This document shows positions 17,257-25,896 of a DNA stretch of 41,535 nt, one piece after another. The DNA comes from Clostridium puniceum. Lineage in GTDB: Bacteria > Bacillota > Clostridia > Clostridiales > Clostridiaceae. The translations under genes were made by a program, and so were the position numbers. The notes under the pieces are model-generated. The model was not told the origin of the DNA, did not search any database, and worked only from the letters and a program-made list of their open reading frames with translations. Every line of letters begins with the position of its first letter. The first letter of the stretch is position 1. Location of the stretch: contig NZ_LZZM01000195.1 in NCBI RefSeq assembly GCF_002006345.1, positions 1-41,535 on the forward strand. The letters are read 5' to 3'.

Positions 17257-18672
17257 TTATTTTATTATCTTAGGAATTATTAATATAAATTCAGAGCCCT
17301 CTCCATATTTAGAATTTACCTTTAACTTAATTCCAAAATTCTTTGAAATAGATTTTAATAAACTAAGTCCAATTCCAGTTCCGCTAATATTCTGCCCTCT
17401 TACTACTTCACTCCTATAAAATCTATCGAATATGCGTTTTTGTTCTTCTTCTTTAATTCCTATTCCATTATCCTTAACTGTTATTTTTACATGTTTATTT
17501 ATATCCTCAACGCTTAAAGTTATTTCTCCATTTTCTCCGGTATACTTAAATGCATTTTCAATCAATATTACAACAGCTCTCTTTATCTTATCATAATCCC
17601 ATTGAACAAGTATTTCTTCTTTAGGTTTATTTACATTAAATTTTTTTTCTTTAATTTCTGCTAAATCTATATAGAATTCACTCAAATCCTCAATAAAATT
17701 ATTTAATTTTAAATTAGTTATATTGACTGCTAGATCTAAATCCTCTTTAGACAACAACAATAAGTCGGTATTTAGTTTTTCTAAACCTCTTACTTCTGTC
17801 ATCATCTTTGAAATATGTTCAAAGTGATCATCTATAGTATCCCCCCAGGAATGAGCTAGCAATTCTAATTTTCCTTTTATTACAGCTAATGGCGTTCTCA
17901 TTTCATGAGATGCATCTTGAACAAAATAAATCTGCTTTTCATAAGCTTCTCTAATTGGCTTTACTACTCTAGCTGCAAGATAAGTTGAAAGAATTGTAGC
18001 AATTATAATCAATATAATTAAACTTACTATAATTGAAGTTTTTAACCTATTTAAAGAATCTACTTCAGAATCAATATTTGCAAGCACTTGTATTTTATAA
18101 TCTCCATTATGTATTATAATTCCTCTGAAACTATGCTCATCAAGTGTTAATGTAACTACCTCATTTTCTGCACTTTGTGGAAATACTGGTAAATCATCTT
18201 CTGTAAAATATAAAGTTTTACTCATAATTTCAAAAGTATCATTTTTATATATAATAACAATTAAGTTAGGGGGAATTCGCATGAACTTTCCATTTGGCTT
18301 TCCTTCAAAACCTTTAATTTGACCTTCCTTTTGATCTTCGAATTTATTAGACATCTCATTTTTTTGGTCCCCTTCCACCTTAGTTATTGCTTCCGGTTGA
18401 CTGTTTGATGGTTGAGTTTCATTTTGAATTTGTGCCTTATTTTCATGAGCATTAAAATTACCTGAGTCAAAAATTCCCTTATAATCAAAATTAAAAGGTT
18501 GTTTAGTTATAAAATCCTTCTGTTCTAAAATCTGATGATCAACATTAACTAATACCTTAGAGGAATATAATGCATTAGTTATTATTGCGAATATAATCAA
18601 ACATGAAAATACTACACTTGTACTTATGGCTATAATACTTTTCTTGGTCTCTAAAAATATATCCTTTTTCAT
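17257..18672 (-). CDS. Sensor histidine kinase
   Basis: A 471-residue membrane kinase. A membrane segment lies at about residues 13-34, an extracellular region at 35-212, and a second membrane segment at 213-236. The HisKA dimerisation helix follows with phospho-acceptor H256 (DASHEMRTPLAV). The ATPase domain has an N-box (VILIENAFKYTG), a G1 box (DNGIGI) and a G2 box (GTGIGLSLL). The extracellular region contains a glutamine-, asparagine- and lysine-rich low-complexity stretch (about 74-125) before a small ordered domain. The gene starts three bases after the response-regulator stop. The signal is unknown. Confidence 0.93.
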   Translation of the reverse strand: MKKDIFLETKKSIIAISTSVVFSCLIIFAIITNALYSSKVLVNVDHQILEQKDFITKQPFNFDYKGIFDSGNFNAHENKAQIQNETQPSNSQPEAITKVEGDQKNEMSNKFEDQKEGQIKGFEGKPNGKFMRIPPNLIVIIYKNDTFEIMSKTLYFTEDDLPVFPQSAENEVVTLTLDEHSFRGIIIHNGDYKIQVLANIDSEVDSLNRLKTSIIVSLIILIIIATILSTYLAARVVKPIREAYEKQIYFVQDASHEMRTPLAVIKGKLELLAHSWGDTIDDHFEHISKMMTEVRGLEKLNTDLLLLSKEDLDLAVNITNLKLNNFIEDLSEFYIDLAEIKEKKFNVNKPKEEILVQWDYDKIKRAVVILIENAFKYTGENGEITLSVEDINKHVKITVKDNGIGIKEEEQKRIFDRFYRSEVVRGQNISGTGIGLSLLKSISKNFGIKLKVNSKYGEGSEFILIIPKIIK

Positions 18673-18675
18673 ATA

Positions 18676-19359
18676 TTAATCCTCTATACTTTCATCCAAT
18701 AAATATCCCATGCCTCTTTTAGTTATAAGATATTTACCAAATCCAAAAGCACTTAGCTGCTTTCTTAGTCTGCTTATATATACTTCGATTATTTCAGTTG
18801 CAGCGTCGCTATTATATCCACATACATTATCAAATATTTGTTCCTTAAATAATAATACCCCTTTATTTATAACCATATATTCAAGAAGTTTATATAATTT
18901 TTCATTTAATTCTACTTCACTTTCATCTATATAAACTCTTTTGGTTTTCATGTCTATCTGCATATTTTTGAATTCAAGGATATTAGGTTTCTTAACCTTT
19001 CCCATACTCTTTAAAATTGAATTAATACGAGCTTTTAATTCTTCCATAAAAAATGGCTTAGTTAAATAATCATTAGCACCTAAATTAAACGCTTTAAGTT
19101 TATCTCCAAGTTCTTCTTTTGCTGTTAATATAATAACGCCTGTATTCAAGCAATTCTTAGACGTATACTTTAAAACATCAATCCCGCCTATTCCTGGCAG
19201 CATAAGATCTAATATTACAACATCATAAGTGTAAACACCTAAGTATTCAACAGCATCTTCACCATTATATACAGCCTCAATTTCTACTTCACCATTAAAA
19301 TATTCGACTATATTTTGACTTATTTCTATATTATCTTCAACAAGTAATACTTTTATCAT
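18676..19359 (-). CDS. OmpR/PhoB family response regulator
   Basis: A 227-residue two-domain regulator beginning MIKVLLVEDN. The receiver domain has acidic residues E8/D9, phospho-acceptor D51 (VVILDLMLPG), a conserved threonine (ILTAKEE) and lysine (TKPF). A winged-helix DNA-binding domain follows (YISRLRKQL and ITKRGMGYLL). The ATG at 19359 is chosen because GGGGTGA lies six bases upstream and it aligns with the family; the frame stays open further upstream to 19497 but that part is AT-rich and unlike the family. It forms an operon with the histidine kinase. Targets are not evident. Confidence 0.94.
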   Translation of the reverse strand: MIKVLLVEDNIEISQNIVEYFNGEVEIEAVYNGEDAVEYLGVYTYDVVILDLMLPGIGGIDVLKYTSKNCLNTGVIILTAKEELGDKLKAFNLGANDYLTKPFFMEELKARINSILKSMGKVKKPNILEFKNMQIDMKTKRVYIDESEVELNEKLYKLLEYMVINKGVLLFKEQIFDNVCGYNSDAATEIIEVYISRLRKQLSAFGFGKYLITKRGMGYLLDESIED

Positions 19360-19584
19360 TAATTTCACCCCTAATACAAAATTATAAAATCTTAAATAAT
19401 TTTCTATAATTAAATTTATAATAATTTCTATAACTTTACTATAATTATATAATAGTTTTCTTAATGGTTGCTTAATTTTCTTTATATTAATTATCATTAT
19501 TCTAATTTTTCATTTTAATATAAATATATTTTTAATAATTAATTTCAGCTATTATATATTAATATTCATTACTAAATAACAAAG

Positions 19585-19613
19585 TTTACTTATGAGAATA
19601 CAAACTGTATAAT
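19585..19613 (+). promoter_or_regulatory. Promoter of the Bfd-like gene
   Basis: TTTACT (19585-19590) and a perfect TATAAT (19608-19613) are 17 bases apart. Confidence 0.6.
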
Positions 19614-19649
19614 TTAATTATGAAAGATACATTCTTTCATAATTAAATT
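19611..19649. promoter_or_regulatory. Large dyad in the Bfd-like promoter
   Basis: AATTTAATTATGAAAGA (19611-19627) and its exact inverse (19633-19649) flank a TACAT spacer. The left arm overlaps the -10 box, so a bound repressor would block transcription. The sequence does not match the Fur or PerR consensus. Confidence 0.6.
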
Positions 19650-19669
19650 ATAAATTAGGAGATGTTTAT

Positions 19670-19882
19670 ATGGATAATAACTTAAATGAAGCTGTTTTAG
19701 ATAAATTAACAAAGACTTGTACTTGTAAATTAATTACTCGTGCAAAAATTAAAGAGGTTATTAAAAATGGTGCTTTAACCTTAGAAGAAGTTCAAAAAGC
19801 AACTGGAGCTGGCAGTGGACCTTGTAAAGGGAAGAATTGTTCTCCACGAATAAATGATTTATTAGAAAAACTTAATAAATAA
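19670..19882 (+). CDS. Bfd-like [2Fe-2S]-binding protein
   Basis: A 70-residue protein matching the BFD-like fold. The cluster ligands are C17, C19, C52 and C57 (CTC near the start and CKGKNC near the end), following the C-x-C ... C-x(n)-C pattern of bacterioferritin-associated ferredoxin and NirB/NifU middle domains. Such stand-alone proteins usually pass electrons or bind iron. The gap of four between the last two cysteines differs from the two seen in classical Bfd. TTAGGAG precedes the ATG. It is monocistronic, with no bacterioferritin gene in the window, and has a strong dyad over its promoter. Confidence 0.88.
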   Translation: MDNNLNEAVLDKLTKTCTCKLITRAKIKEVIKNGALTLEEVQKATGAGSGPCKGKNCSPRINDLLEKLNK

Positions 19883-19983
19883 TATTATGTTTTAAAAAAT
19901 ATTCTGCATTATAGTTAGTTATTGTCACTTAATTTTGTTGAAGACTTAAAGTTGCACTATATATATCATTTCTTTCCTTAAAA

Positions 19984-20039
19984 ATGCTCCTTTCATAGTC
20001 ACAGTTTTTTTATTTTAACTGTATCTATAAAAGGAGCAT
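19984..20039 (-). terminator. Terminator at the end of the ugp-like operon
   Basis: ATGCTCCTTT (19984-19993) pairs with AAAGGAGCAT (20030-20039), with inner ACAGTT/AACTGT. On the minus strand the stem is followed by TTTTTA, fitting the end of the ugp-type transcript past the decayed gene. Confidence 0.75.
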
Positions 20040-20056
20040 ATAATTTAATTATATAT

Positions 20057-20215
20057 CTACTGTTCTATTTTTTTAAGTTTATCTTGATATTTGGTGATTA
20101 TTGGATCGCCGTCAATTGAAATACTTCATTAAAATGCTTTAATTGTATTTTCAGGATATTTCCCTAAGAAACCTCTATGTGCAATATTTAAACTTCTTTT
20201 AATAAGATTCTTAAC
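20057..20215 (-). pseudogene. Remnant of glycerophosphodiester phosphodiesterase (ugpQ/glpQ type)
   Basis: On the minus strand, right after the substrate-binding protein stop, one frame of 53 codons encodes LNIAHRGFLGKYPENTIKAF, which matches the HRG...PENT signature at the start of cytosolic GDPD enzymes. Two stop codons follow, then IDGDPIITKYQDKLKKIEQ and a final stop. This second part resembles the C-terminal end (DGIITDYPDKL type) of the same family. A full enzyme has about 240 residues, so nearly 190 residues from the middle are missing and the start codon is gone. A T insertion near 20131 is another way to read the break, since the next frame gives AFNEVFQLT. The position beside a Ugp importer supports the identity. 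Confidence 0.75.
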
Positions 20216-20219
20216 CTAT

Positions 20220-21569
20220 CTATTTATTAGTCTTATTATATTTCTCAATTGCAATATTTGTTGTTTTTGCAGCGTTTTCTAAAGCCTGTTCTTGAGTTTG
20301 TTTACCATTAAGCATATTTTCAATGTTTGTTTCAATTGCAGCTCTAGCTTCTGGAAATACTCCAAATAAAGCACCTGCTGACTTTGGAGTTGATGCGTGC
20401 AATTGATCTACAGCTGTTTGGAATTGAGGATATTTTGCTAAATTATCCTTAACCATTTGAGTATCATATGCTTTCTTAGTTACTGGGAAATATCCTGTAT
20501 TTACATTCCAATATGCTTGTTGATCAGCAGAAACCAAGAACTTTATAAATTCCCAAGAAGCTTGTTGTTTTTTCTCATCTTTATTGTCCATTATCCAAAG
20601 AGATGCACCACCAATTGAAACTCCACCTTTATCTGAATTACTTACTGAAGGCATATACCCAGTTCCTACTTCAAACTTGCCATTAACCCCCTTTAATACT
20701 GAACTTAAAGATGATGTTGAATCTATATACACTGCAGAATTTTCCGCTATAAATGCATTTCTAGTATCAGCAGTCTTTCTTCCAAAGTTACCCACATCGC
20801 CTGATTCAACCAACTTTTTCCATTCATTTAAAAGAGTTAATCCACCACCATTTTTTTCATAATCTACAGCAGTTGCATTACCACTTCTTCCGTTTGCATT
20901 ATTAGCATAATCCTTCTCTTGCTTAAGCATAAATTGTTCAAAAAACCATCCATATATAGCCATTGAATAACCATATTGAGTGACCTTTCCAGATGCATCT
21001 TTCTTTGTAAGTTTCTTTGCCATATCTTCAACTTCTGCAAGAGATTTAGGCGGTGTATTAGGATCTAAGCCTGCTTCTTTAAATGCATTCTTATTATATA
21101 AAAGTATAGGTGTAGATGAATTAAACGGCATAGAATATAACTTATTATCAACGGTATAATAAGCAAGAAGATTTTCTTCTAAACTTAAAATGTCATATTT
21201 TTCTTTATCAACGAAATTTTGTATCGGAACTATTGCCTTACTATCTATCATGTATTTAGTTCCTATATCATAACATTGCATAACATCTGGTCCTGAATTA
21301 TTTGTTTGAGCACTTTTTAGTTTATTTAATGCATCATCATATTCGCCTTGATATTGAGCTGTTACTACTATATCCTTATGAGTATCATTAAAATCTTTTA
21401 CAAGTTTATCTAAACTTGTTCCTAAATTATCACTCATTCCATGCCAGAAAGTTATTTTTGTTGGTTCATCATTAGTTTTTGATATACCTTCAACTTTACT
21501 GCTACACCCTGCAATTAACGATGTTATAACCATTGTTACCACTATAGCTGATATGATTCTTTTTTTCAT
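20220..21569 (-). CDS. ugpB: Extracellular solute-binding lipoprotein, UgpB-like
   Basis: A 449-residue ABC-importer binding protein. A lipoprotein signal peptide ends in LIAGC with lipidated C22. The mature part (KITFWHGMSDNLG, PDVMQCYDIGTKYM and LYSMPFNSSTPILLYNKNAF) is closest in style to sn-glycerol-3-phosphate/glycerophosphodiester binding protein UgpB. It follows two permease genes on the same strand and is followed by a GDPD remnant, which argues for glycerophosphodiesters or glycerol-3-phosphate rather than a sugar as ligand. AGGAGG precedes the ATG. A sugar-binding role cannot be excluded. Confidence 0.85.
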   Translation of the reverse strand: MKKRIISAIVVTMVITSLIAGCSSKVEGISKTNDEPTKITFWHGMSDNLGTSLDKLVKDFNDTHKDIVVTAQYQGEYDDALNKLKSAQTNNSGPDVMQCYDIGTKYMIDSKAIVPIQNFVDKEKYDILSLEENLLAYYTVDNKLYSMPFNSSTPILLYNKNAFKEAGLDPNTPPKSLAEVEDMAKKLTKKDASGKVTQYGYSMAIYGWFFEQFMLKQEKDYANNANGRSGNATAVDYEKNGGGLTLLNEWKKLVESGDVGNFGRKTADTRNAFIAENSAVYIDSTSSLSSVLKGVNGKFEVGTGYMPSVSNSDKGGVSIGGASLWIMDNKDEKKQQASWEFIKFLVSADQQAYWNVNTGYFPVTKKAYDTQMVKDNLAKYPQFQTAVDQLHASTPKSAGALFGVFPEARAAIETNIENMLNGKQTQEQALENAAKTTNIAIEKYNKTNK

Positions 21570-21614
21570 AAATAAAGCCTCCTAAAATTAAATAAATTTT
21601 GAAATTAAACTTTA

Positions 21615-22436
21615 CTATCCTTTTACAGCACCTGAAGTCATTCCTTGAACAAGTTGTTTTTGACCTAATATAAATATGAATATTGAAGGAATTAAAATTA
21701 TAATAATTCCTGCTAATATCATTCCAAATGATTGAGCTTCTGAAGATTGAAGCATACTTATACCAATTTGAACAGTTCTCATTTCCTTTTTACTTGTTGT
21801 TAGTAGTGGCCACATATATTGATTCCAAGTTGATAAAAAAGTATATATACCTAAAGCTCCAACTATAGGTTTTGAAACAGGCATGAGAATTTTACAAAAA
21901 AATTGAAAACTTGTGCATCCATCAATGACTGATGCTTCTTTAAATTCTCTAGGAACTGTAAGAAAAAATTGTCTTATCATAAATATTCCCATGGCTGAAG
22001 TTAGAAATGGTATTATCATTCCTGCATATGAATCAAGCATATTCCAGGAACCTATAGTTAAATAATTTGAAATTATTACTCCTTCGCTGGGAATCATCAT
22101 TGTAGCTATCATTGCCATAAATAAAATTTTTTTACCTTTAAACTCATAAAATACAAACGCATACGCACTAAGACTTGAGGTTAATATTTGTCCTATTGTA
22201 ACTGCTGTTGCAACTATAAAACTGTTTATAAGAAAAGTGAATACTGGTATTGTATTTAATACTTGCTCATAATTTCCTAAATAAAATCCTTTAGGCAAAA
22301 GATTTATAGGTGTAGTAAACATTTCATCAGGTGTCATAAAGGAAACTGAAAGTGCATATAATATAGGTACAATTATTACTAAACCTACTACTATATTGGT
22401 TATAGTTAATATGACTTTATTTCTTCTACTTCTCAT
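21615..22436 (-). CDS. ugpE: ABC transporter permease, UgpE/MalG-like
   Basis: A 273-residue inner-membrane permease with about six hydrophobic segments. The cytoplasmic EAA loop that contacts the ATPase is EFKEASVIDGCTSFQFFCKI. It shares one base with the upstream permease (TAATG, stop and start overlapping), so the two are translationally coupled. It pairs with the protein encoded just upstream to form the transmembrane channel of the importer. Confidence 0.9.
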   Translation of the reverse strand: MRSRRNKVILTITNIVVGLVIIVPILYALSVSFMTPDEMFTTPINLLPKGFYLGNYEQVLNTIPVFTFLINSFIVATAVTIGQILTSSLSAYAFVFYEFKGKKILFMAMIATMMIPSEGVIISNYLTIGSWNMLDSYAGMIIPFLTSAMGIFMIRQFFLTVPREFKEASVIDGCTSFQFFCKILMPVSKPIVGALGIYTFLSTWNQYMWPLLTTSKKEMRTVQIGISMLQSSEAQSFGMILAGIIIILIPSIFIFILGQKQLVQGMTSGAVKG

Positions 22437-23410
22437 TAAGAATAATGCACTCCTTTCTTTTCAAATTTAAATTGAATTGATGCAATTACAAACATAATAA
22501 CAAATAATATAATTGATTGAGCTGAAGCCATATCAAATCTTCCATTAAAGAAGGCATCTTTATAAATTGAATATACCAATAAATTTGTTGAAGTTCCTGG
22601 CCCGCCAGCAGTCATTATCTTTACCTGTCCAAAAGATTGAAATGAATTCATAATATCCATAAATACTACGAAAAATAATGTAGGTGAAATCATTGGTATT
22701 ATAATTGTATGTAACTTTCTAAAATATCCAGCTCCATCAATAGAAGCACTTTCAAATAATTCTCTTGGAATGTTTTTCAAACCTGCATAAAGAAATATAA
22801 AATTTACCCCTATATTCATCCATGTAGTTACAAATGAAACTGAAAACAATGCCCAATTTGGATCTACTAACCATCCTATATTTGTTTTAAATATGTTATT
22901 AATTAAACCTATAGTTGGATGAAACATTATTGACCATATTATTGCTGCTGATGCTGATGATATTGCCATGGGAACTGAAAACATTATATTCGCTGCTTTT
23001 GCAAGTTTAACTTTATTATTTGCAAGCAAAGTTATGAAAAATCCTATTAGCAAAGATGGAAGTGTTGTATAAAAAACAAATTTCAAAGTAATTATTAAAC
23101 TATTTACAAACTCTACTGAAGTCAATATATCAATGTAATTTTGAAATCCTACAAATTCTACAAACCTGCCTCTAGCATCAGTAAGTTCCATACTTAAATA
23201 CATAGTTTTAAAAAACGGATAATACATAAATAAAGTAAATAAAATTATAGCTGGTAGCAAAAATAAATATGGCTCTAATTTTCCTTTAAGAGTTGCTGAA
23301 CCTTTTTTATAAACTACGAACGATAAATTCTTTCCTAAAGAACTTACTTTTATTTCAGTTATTTCAACTGGCAAAGATTCTAAAACATTAACACTAGATT
23401 CTTTCATCAT
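22436..23410 (-). CDS. ugpA: ABC transporter permease, UgpA/MalF-like
   Basis: A 324-residue permease with an EAA loop ELFESASIDGAGYFRKLHTI. It has an N-terminal cytoplasmic extension of about 45 residues before the first membrane segment (PYLFLLPAIILFTLFMYYPF), longer than usual. Two ATG codons in tandem (23410 and 23407) follow AGAGG; either may start. It is first in the operon ugpA-ugpE-ugpB. No ATP-binding subunit is encoded here, so a shared MsmK/UgpC-type ATPase elsewhere must energise the system. Confidence 0.9.
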   Translation of the reverse strand: MMKESSVNVLESLPVEITEIKVSSLGKNLSFVVYKKGSATLKGKLEPYLFLLPAIILFTLFMYYPFFKTMYLSMELTDARGRFVEFVGFQNYIDILTSVEFVNSLIITLKFVFYTTLPSLLIGFFITLLANNKVKLAKAANIMFSVPMAISSASAAIIWSIMFHPTIGLINNIFKTNIGWLVDPNWALFSVSFVTTWMNIGVNFIFLYAGLKNIPRELFESASIDGAGYFRKLHTIIIPMISPTLFFVVFMDIMNSFQSFGQVKIMTAGGPGTSTNLLVYSIYKDAFFNGRFDMASAQSIILFVIMFVIASIQFKFEKKGVHYS

Positions 23411-23451
23411 TTTTTACCTCTTTCTCATTACTTTATGACTTTCAATAACTC

Positions 23452-23526
23452 ATTATATCTCTCTATTGTTAACACCAAATAAGGTAATAGTTAATTAAAA
23501 TTAACCAACGTTAATAATTTTTAACA
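23452..23526 (-). promoter_or_regulatory. ugp-type promoter with phased TTAA repeats (Pho-box-like)
   Basis: On the minus strand a TATAAT (23457-23452) has no good -35 hexamer, as in activator-dependent promoters. Upstream, TTAA(C/T) units start at plus-strand positions 23469, 23491, 23501, 23511 and 23521, close to one helical turn apart (10 bases, with 22 between the first two). PhoP/PhoB sites in Gram-positives are repeated TTAACA-like blocks with 11-base periodicity. Because TTAA is common in AT-rich DNA, this assignment is inference. Confidence 0.4.
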
Positions 23527-23790
23527 ACAAATATAATATAAAAAAATAGGAGATTAAAAAAACTATAAATCATCCTCTCTCTTTTAAATCAAATTGTAGT
23601 TAACAAATTCTAACCACTTTGTTTTATTTTTAGAAGATGATTATTGATTTTCTCAAATCTCCACCACTAATTATTCAATTAATTTTAGTTACGTACTCCA
23701 AATGAAAATATATTTTTTCCCAACTCAAATATCTTTCTATATCAAAATTCCACAAATTACTTTTACTCACCATATAAATTCTATTCTAAA
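23527..23790. other. Spacer between ugp promoter and comB
   Basis: A loose hairpin joins AATCATCCTCT (about 23566-23576) to AGAAGATGATT (23632-23642). A 32-codon minus-strand frame (23773-23675) starts 17 bases after the comB stop but lacks a ribosome binding site. Nothing else stands out. Confidence 0.3.
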
Positions 23791-24507
23791 TTATTTTAAA
23801 ATTATCTTCCCATCATAATATTCAGGTACTACATCTATAATGCTTTTTCTAATACAATACTCAATATCCTTCTCTAATTCTAAAGATTTCATAACAGAAT
23901 AATGTGTTGCCTCTTTCACATAACTTAAAATATCTTTATGTCCTTCATATACCATACTTGCTGTCTTTGCTATATCTGTAAGCTGTAAATCTTTATTAGA
24001 CTTTAACATTTCATTAATTATATATCCACCGCAAATATAGTCATCCATTGAAAAATTGCCATTTGTTCCTGCATTAATAATAACCACATCATCATTTATT
24101 TCAATCAATCTTTTAGCTACTGTTTTTGCATTTATCATAGCAGCTATTAATATTTTTTTAGCTGTGGTTGATTTTGTAAGTGTTCTAGTTCCATTTGTTG
24201 TTGTCATTAATACAGTCTTATTTTCTACTCTTTCCTGTGTATATTCTAATGGAGAATTAGATAAATCAAAACCTTCTATTTTAACAGCCCTTCTCTCTCC
24301 ACCTAATATATAACTCTCTCTATTAAGTTTCTTAGCATGTTCTAAAGTTTCTTCAATTGTTAAATATGGAATGACCTCTTTACATTTATTATTTAATGCT
24401 GTAATTATTACGGATGTTGCTCTGAACATATCAATCACAACTACCACTTTATTTTCAATTTTACTTTCACTTATATCATCTGCTGATATTATAATATCAA
24501 CTTTCAT
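23791..24507 (-). CDS. comB: 2-phosphosulfolactate phosphatase family (ComB-like)
   Basis: A 238-residue protein of the ComB family, which in methanogens hydrolyses 2-phosphosulfolactate during coenzyme M synthesis. Family motifs visible are VVIDMFRATSVI (near residue 23), GGERRAVKIEGFDLSNSPLEY and TTTNGTRTL. Bacteria such as clostridia do not make coenzyme M, so the true substrate here is probably another 2-phospho hydroxy acid; this is inference. It is monocistronic or followed by the radical SAM gene on the same strand after 150 bases upstream. No regulatory site was identified. Confidence 0.88.
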   Translation of the reverse strand: MKVDIIISADDISESKIENKVVVVIDMFRATSVIITALNNKCKEVIPYLTIEETLEHAKKLNRESYILGGERRAVKIEGFDLSNSPLEYTQERVENKTVLMTTTNGTRTLTKSTTAKKILIAAMINAKTVAKRLIEINDDVVIINAGTNGNFSMDDYICGGYIINEMLKSNKDLQLTDIAKTASMVYEGHKDILSYVKEATHYSVMKSLELEKDIEYCIRKSIIDVVPEYYDGKIILK

Positions 24508-24658
24508 TTGCCTCTCTCCCTTTATTAATAAAATTGAGCTTAAAGCTTTCTTTAAAGTAATTATTCAAAATAAATCATTATCTTAAAGAAATTCAACTCG
24601 TATACGTAAATCAACCAAATTATAAAAAATAAATATATAATATTTACTAAAAAAGTTG

Positions 24659-25588
24659 TTATATTTTAAAATCTTTTCCTTGCCATAAATCATTATCTTC
24701 TAAAGCCTTATCTATTGAATTTAAAACTTCCCATTTCTTCAAACTCCACATAGGTCCAATTAAAAGATCCCTTGGCGCATCCCCAGTTAATCTATGTACT
24801 ACCATTTCCTTAGGAAGCATTGCTATGCCTTTTGTAATTAAATCTATATAATCTTCCTGTGATAAAAATTCAAGTTCACCTTTTTCAAACACCTTTACCA
24901 TAGGTGTTTGTTTTATTAAATGTAGTAAATGAAACTTAACTCCCCTAGCCCCTGAGTGAGAAATATAATCTATGGTCTTTAACATATCTTCCTTAGTTTC
25001 ACCTGGCAGTCCTAAAATATCATGTACTACCACATCAATATTTCTCTCTTTTAGATTTTTCATTGCCTTTTCAAAAACTTCTAATTTATAGCCCCTATTT
25101 ATTTTATTAGCCGTTACATCATTACTTGTTTGAAGGCCAAGCTCTATCCAGAGATAAACCTTATTTTTTATCTCATTCAATAAATCTAATACTTCATCAT
25201 CTAAACAATCTGGTCTTGTTGCTATTGCAATTGCTACAACCCCCTCTTGCTTTAAAGCTTCCTCATATTTACGTCTTAACTCATCAATAGGTGCATAGGT
25301 ATTTGTATAAGCTTGAAAATAAGCAATATACTTTCCACTTTTCCACTTATGTGCCATCATTTCTTTTATATCATTAAACTGCTTTGTGATAGATAATTCT
25401 CTATCTCCCGCATAATCTCCTGATCCTCTTTCACTACAAAAAAGACAGCCTCCATTGCTTATTTTCCCATCCCTATTAGGGCATGAAAAACCCCCATCTA
25501 AAGATATTTTAAATACCTTTTCTCCAAATTTCTCTCTTAAAAAATAGTTTAAACTATGATATCTCTTTCCATTCCAAAAACTATTCAT
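24659..25588 (-). CDS. TIGR01212-type radical SAM protein (YhcC/YtqA-like)
   Basis: A 309-residue radical SAM enzyme. The [4Fe-4S] ligands are C36, C48 and C51 (SCPNRDGKISNGGCLFC), the unusual spacing typical of the YhcC/Elp3-like group. Later motifs are AYFQAYTNTYAP, IATRPDCLDDEV and WIELGLQTSND. The ATG at 25588 is chosen because GGAGGAC lies directly before it; nine upstream codons in the same frame lack a ribosome binding site. Its substrate is not established. It is cytoplasmic. Confidence 0.9.
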   Translation of the reverse strand: MNSFWNGKRYHSLNYFLREKFGEKVFKISLDGGFSCPNRDGKISNGGCLFCSERGSGDYAGDRELSITKQFNDIKEMMAHKWKSGKYIAYFQAYTNTYAPIDELRRKYEEALKQEGVVAIAIATRPDCLDDEVLDLLNEIKNKVYLWIELGLQTSNDVTANKINRGYKLEVFEKAMKNLKERNIDVVVHDILGLPGETKEDMLKTIDYISHSGARGVKFHLLHLIKQTPMVKVFEKGELEFLSQEDYIDLITKGIAMLPKEMVVHRLTGDAPRDLLIGPMWSLKKWEVLNSIDKALEDNDLWQGKDFKI

Positions 25589-25896
25589 ATGTCCTCCTAT
25601 ATATATAATTTCCACTATAAGTAAATGTATATATTATACTATTAATTATATTAAACTAAGGTCACACATTTTAATTCCAAATTAATTTTTCTTTCTTACA
25701 TTGTACATTTAAAATTGTTAAAAGTACATTATGCTACATTAAATAAGATTGTATATAAATTAACTTATTAATTTGTTTTTTTAATTCACCCATTTAATTC
25801 TAAAATTTATATCTTTAAATATTATAAATTTAAAGAATAAATCAAAAGTAACCTTTATATATTATTAAAAGGAACATTCTTGGAGGAGGATAAATT

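Noticed and set aside
19360..19497. N-terminal extension of the response regulator
   Set aside because: A good ribosome binding site and family alignment support the ATG at 19359; the extension is AT-rich with no family match.
20584..20862. Separate plus-strand gene in the ugpB region
   Set aside because: It is a shadow of ugpB, with no start signal and low-complexity sequence.
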